From Schoenoplectus triqueter (Eukaryota; Streptophyta; Magnoliopsida; Poales; Cyperaceae): 64,000 nt of DNA. Both the position numbers and the translations under genes were made by a program. Shown here one piece after another: positions 1-12,792 of the stretch; position 1 is the first letter of the stretch, and every line of letters begins with the position of its first letter. Under the pieces are notes generated by a model. The model saw only the letters and a list, made by a program, of their open reading frames with translations. It was not told the origin of the DNA and searched no databases. The DNA is taken from contig CAXKVV010002144.1 of the NCBI GenBank assembly GCA_964058805.1, forward strand, positions 1,302,001 to 1,366,000, read 5' to 3'.

Positions 1-1188
1 CGGGAATCGACGCCCTCGGGACCGCCGAAACCGAGTCCGCGAGCGCAAAACATGAACACGGGACCCAACGCCCTCGGTACCGCCGAAAACGAGTCGGGGA
101 GCGCAAAACATGAACACTGGTCCCGACGCCCTCGGTACCGACGAAAACGAGTCCGGGGGCGCAAAACATGAAAACGGGACCCGAAGCCCTCGTTACCACC
201 GAAACCGAGTCCGGGCGCGCAAAACATGAAAACGGGACCCGACGCCCTCGGTACTGCCGACATTGAGTCCGAGAGCGCAAAACATGAAAACGGGTCCCGA
301 CGCCATCGGTACCGCCGAAAACGAGTCGGGGATAGCAAAACATGAACACGGGACCCGACGCCCTCGGTACCGCCGAAAACGAGTCGGGGATAGCAAAACA
401 TGAACACGGGACCCGACGCCCTCGGTACCGCCGAAAACGAATCCGGGGGCGCAAAACATGAAAACGGGACCCGACGCCCTCGGTACCGCCGAAACCGAGT
501 GCGGGCGCACAAAACATGAAAACGGGACCCAACGCCCTCGGTACCGCCGAAACCGGGTCCGGGAGCGCAAAACATGAAAACGGCACCCGACGCCCTCGGT
601 ACCGCCGAAACCGGGTACGGGTGCGCAAAACATGAAAACGGGACACGACTCCCTCGGTACCTCCGAAACCGAGTTCGGGCGCGCAAAACATGAAAACGGG
701 ACCCGACGCCCTCGGTACCGCCGAAAACGAATCCGGGCGCGCAAAACATGAAAATGGGACCCGTCGCCCTCTGTACCTCCGAAAATGACGGGCGCCCAAA
801 ACATGAAAACTGTACCCGACGCCCTCGGCGGTGCCGACAACGAGTCCGAGAGCGCAAAACATGAAAACGGGTCCCGACGCCATCGGTACCGCCGAAAATG
901 AGTCGGGGAGCGCAAAACATGAAAACGGAACCTGACGCCCTCGGTACCGTCGAAAATGGGTCGGGGAGCGCAAAACATGATAACGGGTCCCAACGCCCTC
1001 GGTACCGCCGAAAACGAGTCCGAGAGCGCAAAACATGAAAACGGGTCGCGACGCCATCGGTATCACCGAAAATGAGTCGGGGAGCGCAAAACATGAAAAC
1101 GGGACCCGACGCCCTCGGTTCCGCCGAAACCGAGTTCGGGCGCGCAAAACATGAAAACGGGACCCGACGCCATCGGTACCGCCGAAAA
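1..1188 (+). repeat. Copy 1 of a 1,388-bp period segmental repeat (left-truncated)
   Basis: This stretch matches 1389-2518 unit for unit. It begins in both copies with the unusual GGGAATCGACGCCCTCGGG, and both copies contain the 55-bp variant unit (751-805 here). The offset is 1,388 bp up to about position 344 and 1,330 bp afterwards, because this copy has one extra 58-bp unit (345-402). The full period is 24 units less 4 bp, accounted for by the 55-bp unit and a 1-bp deletion near 1231. The left end is cut by the window edge. Homology stops near 1188, and the last 200 bp before copy 2 are other units of the family. Confidence 0.9.
345..402 (+). repeat. Extra 58-bp unit inserted in copy 1
   Basis: Two neighbouring units here share the rare ending GGGGATAGCAAAACATG followed by AACACGGGACCCGACGCC. 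The corresponding place in the second copy (around 1717-1760) has only one such unit. The simplest reading is a one-unit duplication by unequal exchange or slippage after the two large copies separated. A one-unit loss in the other copy is the alternative. Confidence 0.85.
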
Positions 1189-1388
1189 AGAGTCCGAGAG
1201 CACAAAACTTGAAAACGGGTCCCGACGCCATCGGTTCTCCGAAAACGAGTCCGAGAGCGCAAAACATGAAAACGGGACCCGAAGCCCTCGGTACCGCCGA
1301 AACCGAGTCTGGGCGCGCAAAACATGAAAACGGGACACGACGCCCTCGTTACCGCCGAAAACGAGTCCGGGAGCGCAAAACATGAAAA

Positions 1389-2518
1389 CGGGAATCGACG
1401 CCCTCGGGACCGCCGAAACCGAGTCCGCGAGCGCAAAACATGAACACGGGACCCAACGCCCTCGGTACCGCCGAAAACGAGTCGGGGAGCGCAAAACATG
1501 AACACTGGTCCCGACGCCCTCGGTACCGACGAAAACGAGTCCGGGGGCGCAAAACATGAAAACGGGACCCGAAGCCCTCGTTACCACCGAAACCGAGTCC
1601 GGGCGCGCAAAACATGAAAACGGGACCCGACGCCCTCGGTACTGCCGACATTGAGTCCGAGAGCGCAAAACATGAAAACGGGTCCCGACGCCATCGGTAC
1701 CGCCGAAAACGAGTCGGGGATAGCAAAACATGAACACGGGACCCGACGCCCTCGGTAACGCCGAAAACGAGTCCGGGGGCGCAAAACATGAAAACGGGAC
1801 CCGACGCCCTCGGTACCGCCGAAACCGAGTGCGGGCGCACAAAACATGAAAACGGGACCCAACGCCCTCGGTACCGCCGAAACCGGGTCCGGGAGCGCAA
1901 AACATGAAAACGGCACCCGACGCCCTCGGTACCGCCGAAACCGGGTCCGGGTGCGCAAAACATGAAAACGGGACACGACTCCCTCGGTACCTCCGAAACC
2001 GAGTTCGGGCGCGCAAAACATGAAAACGGGACCCGACGCCCTCGGTACCGCCGAAAACGAATCCGGGCGCGCAAAACATGAAAATGGGACCCGTCGCCCT
2101 CTGTACCTCCAAAAATGACGGGCGCCCAAAACATGAAAACGGTACCCGACGCCCTCGGCGGTGCCGACAACGAGTCCGAGAGCGCAAAACATGAAAACGG
2201 GTCCCGACGCCATCGGTACCGCCGAAAATTAGTCGGGGAGCGCAAAACATGAAAACGGAACCTGACGCCCTCGGTACCGCCGAAAATGGGTCGGGGAGCG
2301 CAAAACATGATAACGGGTCCCAACGCCCTCGGTACCGCCGAAAACGAGTCCGAGAGCGCAAAACATGAAAACGGGTCGCGACGCCATCGGTATCACCGAA
2401 AATGAGTCGGGGAGCGCAAAACATGAAAACGGGACCCGACGCCCTCGGTTCCGCCGAAACCGAGTTCGGGCGCGCAAAACATGAAAACGGGACCCGACGC
2501 CATCGGTACCGCCGAAAA
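1389..2518 (+). repeat. Copy 2 of the 1,388-bp period segmental repeat
   Basis: It starts with the same GGGAATCGACGCCCTCGGG unit as position 1 and follows the same order of unit subtypes, including a 55-bp unit. Scattered substitutions separate the copies, for example GGTAACGCC here against GGTACCGCC in copy 1 near 1755, and AAATTAGTC against AAATGAGTC near 2230. It is clearly less identical to its partner than the 10,049-bp repeat is to its own, so it is an older duplication. Homology ends near 2518, where this copy reads TGAGTCGGGG and copy 1 reads AGAGTCCGAG. Confidence 0.88.
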
Positions 2519-5500
2519 TGAGTCGGGGAGCGCAAAACATGAAAACGGGACCCGACGCCCTCGGTACCGCGGAAATCGGGTCCGGGAGCGCAAAACATGA
2601 AAACGGGTCGCGACGCCATCGGTACCACCGAAAATGAGTCGGGGAGCGCAAAACATGAAAACGGGACCCGACGACCTCGGCACCGCCGAAACCGAGTCCG
2701 GGCGCGCAAAACATGAAAACGGGACCCGACGCCCGCGGTACCGCCGAAAACGAGTCCGGGAGCGCAAAATATGAAAACGGGACTCGACGCCCTCGGGACC
2801 GCCGAAACCGAGTCTGAGAGCGCAAAACACGAAAACGGGTCTCGACGCCGTCGGTACCGCCGAAAATGAGTCTGGGAGCGCAAAACAAGTAAACGGGACT
2901 CGACGCCCTCGGTACCGCCGAAACCGAGTTCGGGCACGCAAAACATGAAAACGGGACCCGACGCCATCGGTACCGCCGAAAACGAGTCTGAGAGCGCAAA
3001 ACATGAAAACGGGTCCCGACGCCATCGGTACCGCCGAAAACGAGTTCGGGAGCGCAAAACTTGAACACGGGACCCGACACCCTCGGTACCGCCGAAACCG
3101 GGTCCGGGCGCGCAAAACATGAAAACGAGACGCGACGCCCTCGGCGCAGCCGAATACGAGTCCGAGAGCGCAAAACATGAGAACGGGTCCCGACGCCATC
3201 GGTACCGCCGAAAACGAGTCGGGGAGCGCAAAACATGAACACGGGACCCGACGCCCTCGGTACCGCCGAAAACGAGTCCGGGGGCACAAAACATGACAAC
3301 GGGACCCGACGCCCTCGTTACCGCCGAAATCGAGTCCGGGAGCGCAAAACATGAAAACGGGACTCGACGCCCTCGGGAACGCCGAAACCGGGTCCGGGAG
3401 CGCAAAACATGAAAACGGGTCTCGACTCCATCGGTACCGCCGAAAACGGGTCGGGGTGCGCAAAACATGAAAACGGGACCCGACGCCCTCGGTACCGCCG
3501 AAACCGGGTCCGGGCGCGCAAAACATGAAAACGGGACACGACTCCCTCGGTACAGCCGAAACCGGGTCCGAGAGCGCAAAACATGTAAACGGGTCCCGAC
3601 GCCATTGGTACCGCCGAAAACGAGTCGGGGAGCGCAAAACATGAAAACGGGACCCGACGACCTCGGTACCGCCGAAACCGAGTCCGGGTGCGCAAAACAT
3701 GAAAACGGGACCCGACGCCCTCAGTACCACCGAGAATGAGTCGGGGAGCGGAAAACATGAAAACGGGACCCGACGACCTCGGTACCGCCGAAACCGAGTC
3801 CGGGCGCGCAAAACATGAAAACGGGACCCGACGCCCTCGGTACCGCCGAAGACGAGTCCGGGTGCGCCAAGCATGAAAACGGGACTCGGCGCCCTCGGGA
3901 CCGCCGAAACCGAGTCCGCGAGCGCAAAACATGAACACGGACCCAACGCCCTCGGTACCGCCGAAAACGAGTCGGGGAGCGCAAAACATGAACACGGGAC
4001 CCGACGCCCTCGGTACCGACGACAACGAGTCCGGGGGCGCAAAACATGAAAACGGGACCCGAAGCCGTCGTTACCGCTGAAACCGAGTCCGGTTCGCAAA
4101 ACATGAAAACGGGACCCGACGCCCTCGGTACCGCCGACATCGCGTCCGAGAGCGCAAAACATGAAAACGGGTCCCGACGCCCTCGGTACCGCCGAAAACA
4201 AGTCCGGGGGCGCAAAACATGAAAACGCAACCCGACGCCCTCGGTAACGCCGAAACCGAGTTCGGGCAAGCAAAACATGAAAATGGGACCCGACGCCCTC
4301 GGTACCGCCGAAACCGGGTCCGGGAGCGCAAAACATGAAAACGGGTCCCGACGCCATCGGTACCGCCGAAAACGAGTCGGGGAGCGCAAAACATGAAAAC
4401 GGAACCCGACGCCCTCGGTACCGCCGAAACCTGGTCCAGGAGCGCAAAACATGAAAACGGGTCCCGACGCCATCGGTACCGCCGAAAACGAGTCGGGGAG
4501 CGCAAAACATGAACACGGGACCCGACGCCCTCGGTACCGTCGAAAACGAGTCCGGGGGTGCAAAACATGAAAACGGGACCCGACGCCCTCGGTACCGCCG
4601 AAATCGAGTTCGAGCGCGCAAAAGATGAAAACGGGACCCGACGCCTTCGGTACCGCCGAAACCGGGTCCGGGAGCGCAAAACATGAAAACGGGTCCCGAT
4701 GCCATCGGTACCGCCGAAAACGAGTCGGGGAGCGCAAAACATGAAAACGGGACCCGACGCCCTCGGTACCGCCGAAACCGGGTCCGGGCGCGCAAAACAT
4801 GAAAACGGGACACGACTCCCTCGGTACCGCCGAAAATGAGTCCGGGCGCGCAAAACATGAAAACGAGACGCGACGCCCTCGGCACCGCCGAAAACTAGTT
4901 CCGGAGCGCAAAACATCATAACGGGACCCGACGCCCTCGGTAGCGCCGAAACCGAGTTCGGGCGCGCAAAACATGAAAACGGGACCCGACGCCATCGGTA
5001 CCGCCGAAAATGAGTCCGAGAGCGCAAAACATGAAAACGGGTCCCGACGCCATCGGTACCGCCGAAAACGAGTCGCGGAGCGCAAAACATGATCACGGGA
5101 CCCGACGCCCTCGGTACCGCCGAAAATGAGTCGGGGAGCGCAAAACATGAACACGGGACCCGACGCCCTCGGTACCGACGAAAACGAGTCCGGGGGCGCA
5201 AAACATGAAAACGGGACCTGAAGCCCTCGGTACCGCCGAAACCGAGTTCAGGCGCGCAAAACATGAAAACAGGACCCGACGCCCTCGGTACTGCCGACAT
5301 CGACTCCGCGAGCGCAAAACATGAAAACGGGTCCCGACGCCATCGGTACCGCCGAAAACGAGTCGGGGAGCGCAAAACATGAACACGGGACCCGACGCCC
5401 TCGGTACCGCCGAAAACGAGTCCGGGGGCGCAAAACATGAAAACGGGACCCGACGCCCTCGGTACCGCCGAAACCGAGTGAGGGCGCGCAAAACATGAAA

Positions 5501-7926
5501 ACGGGACCCGACGCCCTCGGTACCGCCGAAACCGGGTCTGGGAGCGCAAAACATGAAAACGGGTCCCGACGCCATCGGTATCGCCGAAAACGAGTCGCGG
5601 TGCGCAAAACATGAAAATGGGACCCGACGCCCTCGGTACCGCCGAAACCGGGTCTGGGCGCGCAAAACATCAAAACGGGACACGACTCCCTCGGTACCGC
5701 CGACAACGAGTCCGGGCGCGCAAAACATGAAAACGAGACGCGACGCCATCGGTACCGCCGAAAACGAGTCCGGGAGCACAAAACATGAAAACGGGACCCG
5801 AAGCCCTCGGTACCGCCGAAAACGAGTTCGGGCGCGCAAAACATGAAAACGAGACGCGACGCCATCGGTACCGCCGAAAACGAGTCCGGGGGCGCAAAAC
5901 ATGAAAACGGGACCCGAAGCCCTCGGTACCGCCGAAAACGAGTCGGGGAGCGCAAAACATGAACACGTGACCCGACGCCCTCGGTACCGCCGAAAACGAG
6001 TCCGGGGGCGCAAAACTTGATAACGGGACCGGACGCCCTCGGTACCGCCGAAACTGAGTTCGGGCGCGCAAAATATGAAAACGGGACCCAACACCCTCGG
6101 TTCTGCCGAAATCGAGTCCGAGAGCGCAAACCATGAAAACGGGTCCCGACGCCATCGGTACCGCCGAAAACGAGTCGGGGAGCGCAAAACAAGAAAACGG
6201 GACCGACGCCCTCGGTACCGCCGAAAACGAGTCCGGGTGCGCAAAACATGAAAACGGGACCCGACGCCCTCGGCGGTGCCGAAAACGAGTCCGAGAGCGC
6301 AAAACATGAAAACGGGTCCCGACGCCATCGGTACCGCCGAAAATGAGTCGGGGAGCGCAAAACATGAAAACGGGACCCGACGCCCTCGGTACCGCAGAAA
6401 ACGATTCCGGGAGCGCAAAAGATGAAAACGAGACCCGACGCCCTCGGTACCGCCGAAAACGAATTCGGGCGCGCAAAACATGAAAATGGGACCCGTCGCC
6501 CTCTGTACCTCCAAAAATGACGGGCGCGCAAAACATGAAAACGCGACCCGACGCCCTCGGTACCGCCGAAAACGATTCCGAGAGCGCAAAACATGAAAAC
6601 GGGACTCGACGCCCTCGGGACCGCCGAAACCGAGTCCGCGAGCGCAAAACATGAAAACGGGTCTCGACGCCATCGGTACCGTCGAAAGTGAGTCGGGGAG
6701 CGCAAAACATGAAAACGGGACCCGAAGCCCTCGGTACCGCCAAAAACGAGTCCGGGAGCGCAAAACATGAAAACGGGACCCGACGCCCTCGGTACCGCCG
6801 AAACTGTTTTCGGGCGCGCAAAACATGAAAACGGGACCCGACGCCATCGGTACCGCTGAAAACGAGTCCGAGAGCGCAAAACAATAAAACGGGTCCCGAC
6901 GCCGTCGGTACCGCCGAAAACGAGTCGCGGAGCGCAAAACATGAACGCGGGACCCAACGCCCTCGGTTCCGCCGAAAACGAGTCGGGAAGCGCAAAACAT
7001 GAACACGGGACCCGACGCCCTCGGTACCGACGAAAACGAGTCCGGGGGCGCAAAACATGAAAACGGGACCCGAAGCCCTCGGTACCGTCGAAACCGAGTC
7101 CGGGTGCGCAAAACATGTAAACGGGACCCGAAGCCCTCGGTACCACCGAAAACGAGTCCGGGAGCGCAAAACATGAAAACGGGACTCGACGCCCTCGGGA
7201 CCGCCGAAACCGAGTCGGCGAGCGCAAAACATGAAAACGGGTCTCGACGCCATCGGTACCGTCGAAAGTGAGTCCGGGAGCACAAAACTTGAAAACGGGA
7301 CTCGACGCCCTCGGTACCGCCGAAACGAGTCCGGGAGCGCAAGACATGAAAACGGGACCCGACGCCCTCGGTACCGCCGAAACCGAGTTCGGCCGCGCAA
7401 AACATGAAAACGGGACCCGACGCCATCGGTACCGCCGAAAACGAGTCCGAGAGCGCAAAATATGAAAACAGGTCCCGACGCCAACGGTACCGCCGAAAAC
7501 GAGTTCGGGAGCGCAAAACATGAAAACGAGACCCGACGCCCTCGGCACCATCGAAAACGAGTTCGAGAACCCAAATTAAGAAAACGAAACTCGACGCACT
7601 CGGTACCGCCGAAATCGAGTCCGGGAACGCAAAACATGAAAACGGGTCCCGACGCCCTCGGTACCGCCGAAATCGGGTCCGGGAGCACAAAATATGATAA
7701 CGGGTCCCGACGCCCTCGGTTCCGCCGAAAATGTTTCCGGGAGCGCAAAACATGAAAACGGGACCCGACGACCTCAGTACCGCCGAAACCGAGTCCGGGC
7801 ACGCAAAACATGAAAACGGGACCCGACGGCCTCGGTACCGCCGAAAACGAATCCGGGAGCGCAAAACATGAAAACGGGACCCGACGACCTCGGTACCGCC
7901 GAAACCGAGTCAGGGAGCGCAAAATA
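2519..7926 (+). repeat. Diverged satellite units without a clear long-period copy
   Basis: Only 58-bp family units are present. I see no gene and no second copy of this whole stretch elsewhere in the window. Short cassettes seen elsewhere recur, for example the four-unit cassette at 5208-5439, a 55-bp unit at 6483-6537, a 57-bp unit near 6200, and a unit ending in CCCAAATTAAG near 7573. Single-base substitutions are more scattered than in the central HOR blocks, and unit order is irregular. I infer an older or less often homogenised part of the array. Confidence 0.85.
5208..5439 (+). repeat. Four-unit cassette M1 (exemplar)
   Basis: Four consecutive units form a recurring order. The first has a TTCGGGCGCGC-type ending (here with one substitution). 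The second contains ACTGCCGACAT or ACGGCCGACAT. The third starts AAAACGGGTCCCGACGCCATC and ends TCGGGGAGCGC. The fourth starts AACACGGGACCC and ends TCCGGGGGCGC. The same order, with substitutions, is seen near 230, 1615, 12280, 13310, 14470, 17800, 40830, 43840, 45580 and at the right edge near 63850. It therefore behaves as an ancestral tetramer of 232 bp inside the longer HORs. Confidence 0.75.
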
Positions 7927-9145
7927 TGAAAACGGGACCCGACGCCATCGGTACCGCCGAAAACGAGTCCGAGAGCGCAAAACATGAAAACGGATCCCGA
8001 CGCCATCGGTACCGCCGAAAACGAATCGGGGAGCGCAAAACATGAAAATGAGACCCTACGCCCTCGGTACCGCCGAAACCGAGTTCGGGCGCGTAGAACA
8101 TGAAAACGGGACCCTACGCCATCGGTACCGCCGAAAATGAGTCGGGGAGCGCAAAACATGAAAACAGGACCCGACGCCCTCGGTACCGCCGAAAACGAGT
8201 CCGGGGGCGCACAACAGGAAAACGGGACCCGAAGCCCTCGGTACCGCCGAAACCGAGTTCGGGCGCGCAAAACACGAAAACGGGACCCGACGCCCTCGGT
8301 ACCGCCGAAAATGAGTCCGGGAGCGCAAAACATGAAAACGGGACTCGATGCCCTCGGGACCGCCGAAACCGAGTACGCGAGCGCAAAACATGAAAACGGG
8401 TCTCGACGCCATCGGTACCGTCGAAAGTGAGTCGAGGAGCGCAAAAAAAGAAAACGGGACCCGACGCCCTCGGTACCGCCGAAACCGGGTCCGGGCGCGC
8501 AAAACATGAAAACGGGACACGACTCCCTCGGTACCGCCGAAAATGAGTCTGGCCGCGCAAAACTTGAAAACGTGACGCGACGCCCTCGGCGCAGCCGAAA
8601 ACCAGTCCGAGAGCGCAAAACATGAAAACGGGTCGCGACGCCATCGGTACCGCCGAAAATGAGTCGGGGAGCGCAAAACATGAAAACGGGACCCGACGCC
8701 CTCGGTATCGCCGAAACCAGGTCCGGGCGCGCAAAACATGAAAACGGGACACGACTCCCAAGGTACCGCCGAAAACGAGTCCGGGCGCGCAAAACATGAA
8801 AACGAGACGCGACGCACTCGGTACCGCCGAAATCGAGTCCGGGAACTAAAAACATGAAAACGGGTCCCGACGCCCTCGGTACCGCCGAAAACGAATTCGG
8901 GCGCGCAAAACATGAAAATGGGACCCGTCGCCCTCTGTACATCCAATAATGACGGGCGCGCAAAACATGAAAACGGGACCCGACGCCCTCGGTACCGCTG
9001 AAAACGAGTCCGGGAGCGCAAAACATGAAAACGGGACGCGACGCCCTCGGGACCGCCGAAACCGAGTCCGCGAGCGCAAAACATGAAAACGGGTCTCGAC
9101 GCCATCGGTACCGTCGAAAGTGAGTCGGCGAGCGCAAAACATGAA
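7927..9145 (+). repeat. Copy 1 of a 2,608-bp spaced segmental repeat
   Basis: About 1.2 kb that reappears at 10535-11753, with diagnostic variants in common: GCGCGTAGAACATG near 8090, GGCGCACAACAGG near 8205, the run AAAAAAAG near 8445, CTCCCAAGGTACC near 8755, GGGAACTAAAAACATG near 8845 and ATCCAATAATGACGG in the 55-bp unit near 8945. The 2,608-bp spacing equals 45 units less 2 bp: one 55-bp unit, one 57-bp unit, and a 2-bp insertion near 9690. Divergence from the partner is low (isolated substitutions). Confidence 0.9.
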
Positions 9146-10534
9146 AATGGGACCCGACGCCGTCGGTACCGCCGAAAACGAGTCCGGGAGCGCGAAAAAT
9201 GAAAACGGGACCCGACGCCCTCGGTACCGCCGAAACCGAGTTCGGGCGCGCAAAACATGAAAACGGGACCCGACGCCCTCGGTACCGCCGAAACCGAGTT
9301 CGGGCGCGCAAAACATGAAAACGGGACCCGACGCCCTCGGTACCGCCGAAACCGAGTCCGGCCGCGCAAAACATGAAAACGGGACCCGACGCCATCGGTA
9401 CCGCCGAAAACGAGTCGGGGAGCGCAAAACATGAAAACGGGACCCGACGCCCTCGGTACCGCCGAAAACGAGTCCGGGGGCGCAAAACTTGAAAACGGGA
9501 CCCGACGCCCTCGATACCGCCGAAACCGAGTTCGGGCGCGCAAAACATGAAAACGGGACCCGACACCCTCGGCACCGCCTATATCGAGTCCGAGAGCGCA
9601 AACCATGAAAACGGGTCCCGACGCCATCGGTACCGCCGAAAACGAGTCGGGGAGCGCAAAACATGAAAACGGGACCGACGCCTTCGGTACCGCCGGAAAA
9701 ACGAGTCCGGGTGCGCAAAACATGAAAACGGGACCCGACGCCCTCGGCGGTGCCGAAAACGAGTCCGAGAGCGTAAAACTTGAAAACGGGTCCCGACGCC
9801 ATCGATACCGCCGAAAATGAGTCGGGGAGCGCAAAACATGAAAACGGGACCCGACGCCCTCGGTACCGCCGAAAACGAGTCCGGGAGCGCAAAACATGAA
9901 AACGGGACTCGACGCCCTCGGGACCGCCGAAACCGAGTCCGCGAGCGCAAAACATGAAAACGGGTCTCGACGCCATCGTTACCGTCGAAAGTGAGTCGGC
10001 GAGCGCAAAACATGAAAACGGGACCCGACGCCCTCGGTACCGCCGAAAACGAGTCCGGGAGCGCGAAACATGAAAACGGGACCCGACGCCCTCGGCGGTA
10101 CAGAAAACGAGTCCGAGAGCGCAAAACATGAAAACGGGTCCCGACGCCGTCGGTACCGCCGAAAACGAGTCGCGGAGCGCAAAACATGAACACGGGAACC
10201 GACACCCTCAGTACCGCCGAAACCGAGTTCGGGCGCGCAAAACATGAAAACGAGACCCGACGCCCTCGGTACCGCCGAAACCGGGTCCGGGCGCGCAAAA
10301 CATGAAAACGGGACACGACTCACTCGGTACCGCCGAAAATGAGTCCGGGCGCGTAAAACATGAAAACGAGACGCGACGCCCTCGGCGCAGCCGAAAACGT
10401 TTCCGAGAGCGCAAAACATGAAAACGGGACCCGACGCCCTCGGTACCGCCGAAACCGAGTTCGGGCGCGCAAAACATGAAAACGGGACTCGACGCCCTTG
10501 GTACCTTCGAAACCGGGTCCGGGAGCGCAAAACA
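9146..10534 (+). repeat. Satellite spacer between the 2,608-bp repeat copies
   Basis: Ordinary 58-bp units with no gene. Near 9670 there is a 57-bp unit (GGGACCGACGCC, one C missing), followed by a unit with two extra bases (GCCGGAAAAACGAG). Units with CTCGGGACCGCC and GTCGAAAGTGAGTCGGCG recur here as in the flanking copies. Together with 7927-9145 it makes up the 2,608-bp period. Confidence 0.85.
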
Positions 10535-11753
10535 TGAAAACGGGACCCGACGCCATCGGTACCGCCGAAAACGAGTCCGAGAGCGCAAAACATGAAAACG
10601 GATCCCGACGCCATCGGTACCGCCGAAAACGAATCGGGGAGCGCAAAACATGAAAACGAGACCCTACGCCCTCGGTACCGCCGAAACCGAGTTCGGGCGC
10701 GTAGAACATGAAAACGGGACCCTACGCCATCGGTACCTTCGAAAATGAGTCGGGGAGCGCAAAACATGAAAACGGGACCCGACGCCCTCGGTACCGCCGA
10801 AAACGAGTCCGGGGGCGCACAACAGGAAAACGGGACCCGAAGCCCTCGGTACCGCCGAAACCGAGTTCGGGCGCGCAAAACACGAAAACGGGACCCGACG
10901 CCCTCGGTACCGCCGAAAATGAGTCCAGGAGCGCAAAACATGAAAACGGGACTCGAAGCCCTCGGGACCGCCGAAACCGAGTACGCGAGCGCAAAACATG
11001 AAAACGGGTCTCGACGCCATCGGTACCGTCGAAAGTGAGTCGAGGAGCGCAAAAAAAGAAAACGGTACCCGACGCCCTCGGTAACGCCGAAACCGGGTCC
11101 GGGCGCGCAAAACATGAAAACGGGACACGACTCCCTCGGTACCGCCGAAAATGAGTCCGGCCGCGCAAAACATGAAAACGAGACGCGACGCCCTCGGCGC
11201 AGCCGAAAACCAGTCCGAGAGCGCAAAACATGAAAACGGGTCGCGACGCCATCGGTACCGCCGAAAATGAGTCGGGGAGCGCAAAACATGAAAACGGGAC
11301 CCGACGCCCTCGGTACCGCCGAAACCGGGTCCGGGCGCGCAAAACATGAAAACGGGACACGACTCCCAAGGTACCGCCGAAAACGAGTCCGGGCGCGCAA
11401 AACATGAAAACGAGACGCGACGCACTCGGTACCGCCGAAATCGAGTCCGGGAACTAAAAACATGAAAACGGGTCCCGACGCCCTCGGTACCGCCGAAAAC
11501 GAATTCGGGCGCGCAAAACATGAAAATGGGACCCGTCGCCCTCTGTACATCCAATAATGACGGGCGCGCAAAACATGAAAACGGGACCCGACGCCCTCGG
11601 TACCGCTGAAAACGAGTCCGGGAGCGCAAAACATGAAAACGGGACGCGACGCCCTCGGGACCGCCGAAACCGAGTCCGCGAGCGCAAAACATGAAAACGG
11701 GTCTCGACGCCATCGGTACCGTCGAAAGTGAGTCGGCGAGCGCAAAACATGAA
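10535..11753 (+). repeat. Copy 2 of the 2,608-bp spaced segmental repeat
   Basis: Matches 7927-9145 in unit order and in the rare variants GCGCGTAGAACATG (near 10698), GGCGCACAACAGG (near 10813), CTCCCAAGGTACC and the ATCCAATAATGACGG 55-bp unit (near 11550). Differences are isolated bases, for example GGTACCTTCG near 10735 against GGTACCGCCG in copy 1. Homology ends near 11753, where this copy reads GACGCGCTCGGGACC and copy 1 reads GACGCCGTCGGTACC. Confidence 0.9.
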
Positions 11754-12473
11754 AACGGGACCCGACGCGCTCGGGACCGCCGAAACCGAGTCCGCGAGCG
11801 CAAAACATGAAAACGGGTCTCGACGCCATCGGTACCGTCGAAAGTGAGTCGGCGAGCGCAAAACATGAAAATGGGACCCGTCGCCCTCTGTACATCCAAT
11901 AATGACGGGCGCGCAAAACATGAAAACGGGACCCGACGCCCTCGGTACCGCTGAAAACGAGTCCGGGAGCGCAAAACATGAAAACGGTACCCGAAGCCCT
12001 CGGTACCGCCGAAAACGAGTCGGGGAGCGCAAAACATGAACACGGGACTCGACGCCCTCGGTACCGCCGAAAACGAGTCCGGGAGCCCAAAACATGAAAA
12101 CGAGACCCGACGCCCTCGGTATCGCCGAAACCGAGTTCGGGCGCGCAAAACATGAAAACGGGACCCGACGCCCTTGGTACAGCCGAAACTGAGTCCGAGA
12201 GCGCAAAACATGAAAACGGGTCCTGACGCCAACGGTACCGCCGCAAACGAGTCGGGGAGCGCAAAACATGAAAACGGGACCCGACGCCCTCGGTACTGCC
12301 AACATTGAGTCCGAGAAAGCAAAACATGAAAGCGGGTACCGACGCCATCGGTACCGCCGAAAACGAGTCGGGGAGCGCAAAACATGAACACGGGACCCGA
12401 CGCCATCGGTACCGCCGAAAACGAGTCCGCGAGCGCAAAACACGAAAACGGGACCCGACGCGCTCGGTACCGC
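11754..12473 (+). repeat. Satellite units between two long repeats
   Basis: 58-bp family units only. The first part repeats units seen just upstream: another ATCCAATAATGACGG 55-bp unit near 11895, and GTCGAAAGTGAGTCGGCG units. A unit with GAGAAAGCAAAACATG near 12310 resembles units near 17845, 27895, 39770 and 42085. No gene or single-copy sequence is visible. Confidence 0.85.
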
Positions 12474-12560
12474 CGAAACCGGGTCCGGGAGCGCAAAACA
12501 TGAAAACGGGTCCCGACGCCATCGGTACCACCTAAAACGAGTCGGGGTGCGCAAAACATG

Positions 12561-12792
12561 AAAACGGGACCCGACGCCCTCGGTACCGTCGAAACCGGGT
12601 CCGGACGCGCAAAACATGAAAACGGGACACGACTCCCTCGGTACCGCCGAAAATGAGTCCGGGCGCGCAAAACATGAAAACGAGACGCGAAGCCCTCGGC
12701 GCAGCCGAAAACGAGTCCGAGAGCGCAAAACATGAAAACGGGTCTCGACGCCATCGGTACCGCCGAAAATTAGTCGGGGAGCGCAAAACATG
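12561..12792 (+). repeat. Four-unit cassette M2 (exemplar)
   Basis: Four units in fixed order. The first has ACCGGGTCCGG. The second starts AAAACGGGACACGACTCCC. The third starts AAAACGAGACGCGA and contains CTCGGCGCAGCCG. The fourth starts AAAACGGGTCTCGACGCCATC. The same order recurs near 8460, 11070, 16440, 20470, 22270, 22610, 34920, 42400, 55380 and 61020. It is a 232-bp building block of several HORs, and usually precedes units with AAATGAGTCGGGG or AAATTAGTCGGGG. Confidence 0.78.

Noticed and set aside
7560..7585. AAATTAAG stretches as a promoter or A+T-rich control element
   Set aside because: They are one variant ending of the unit within the M3 cassette, repeated at each cassette, with no associated -35/-10 or TATA context and no gene to control.
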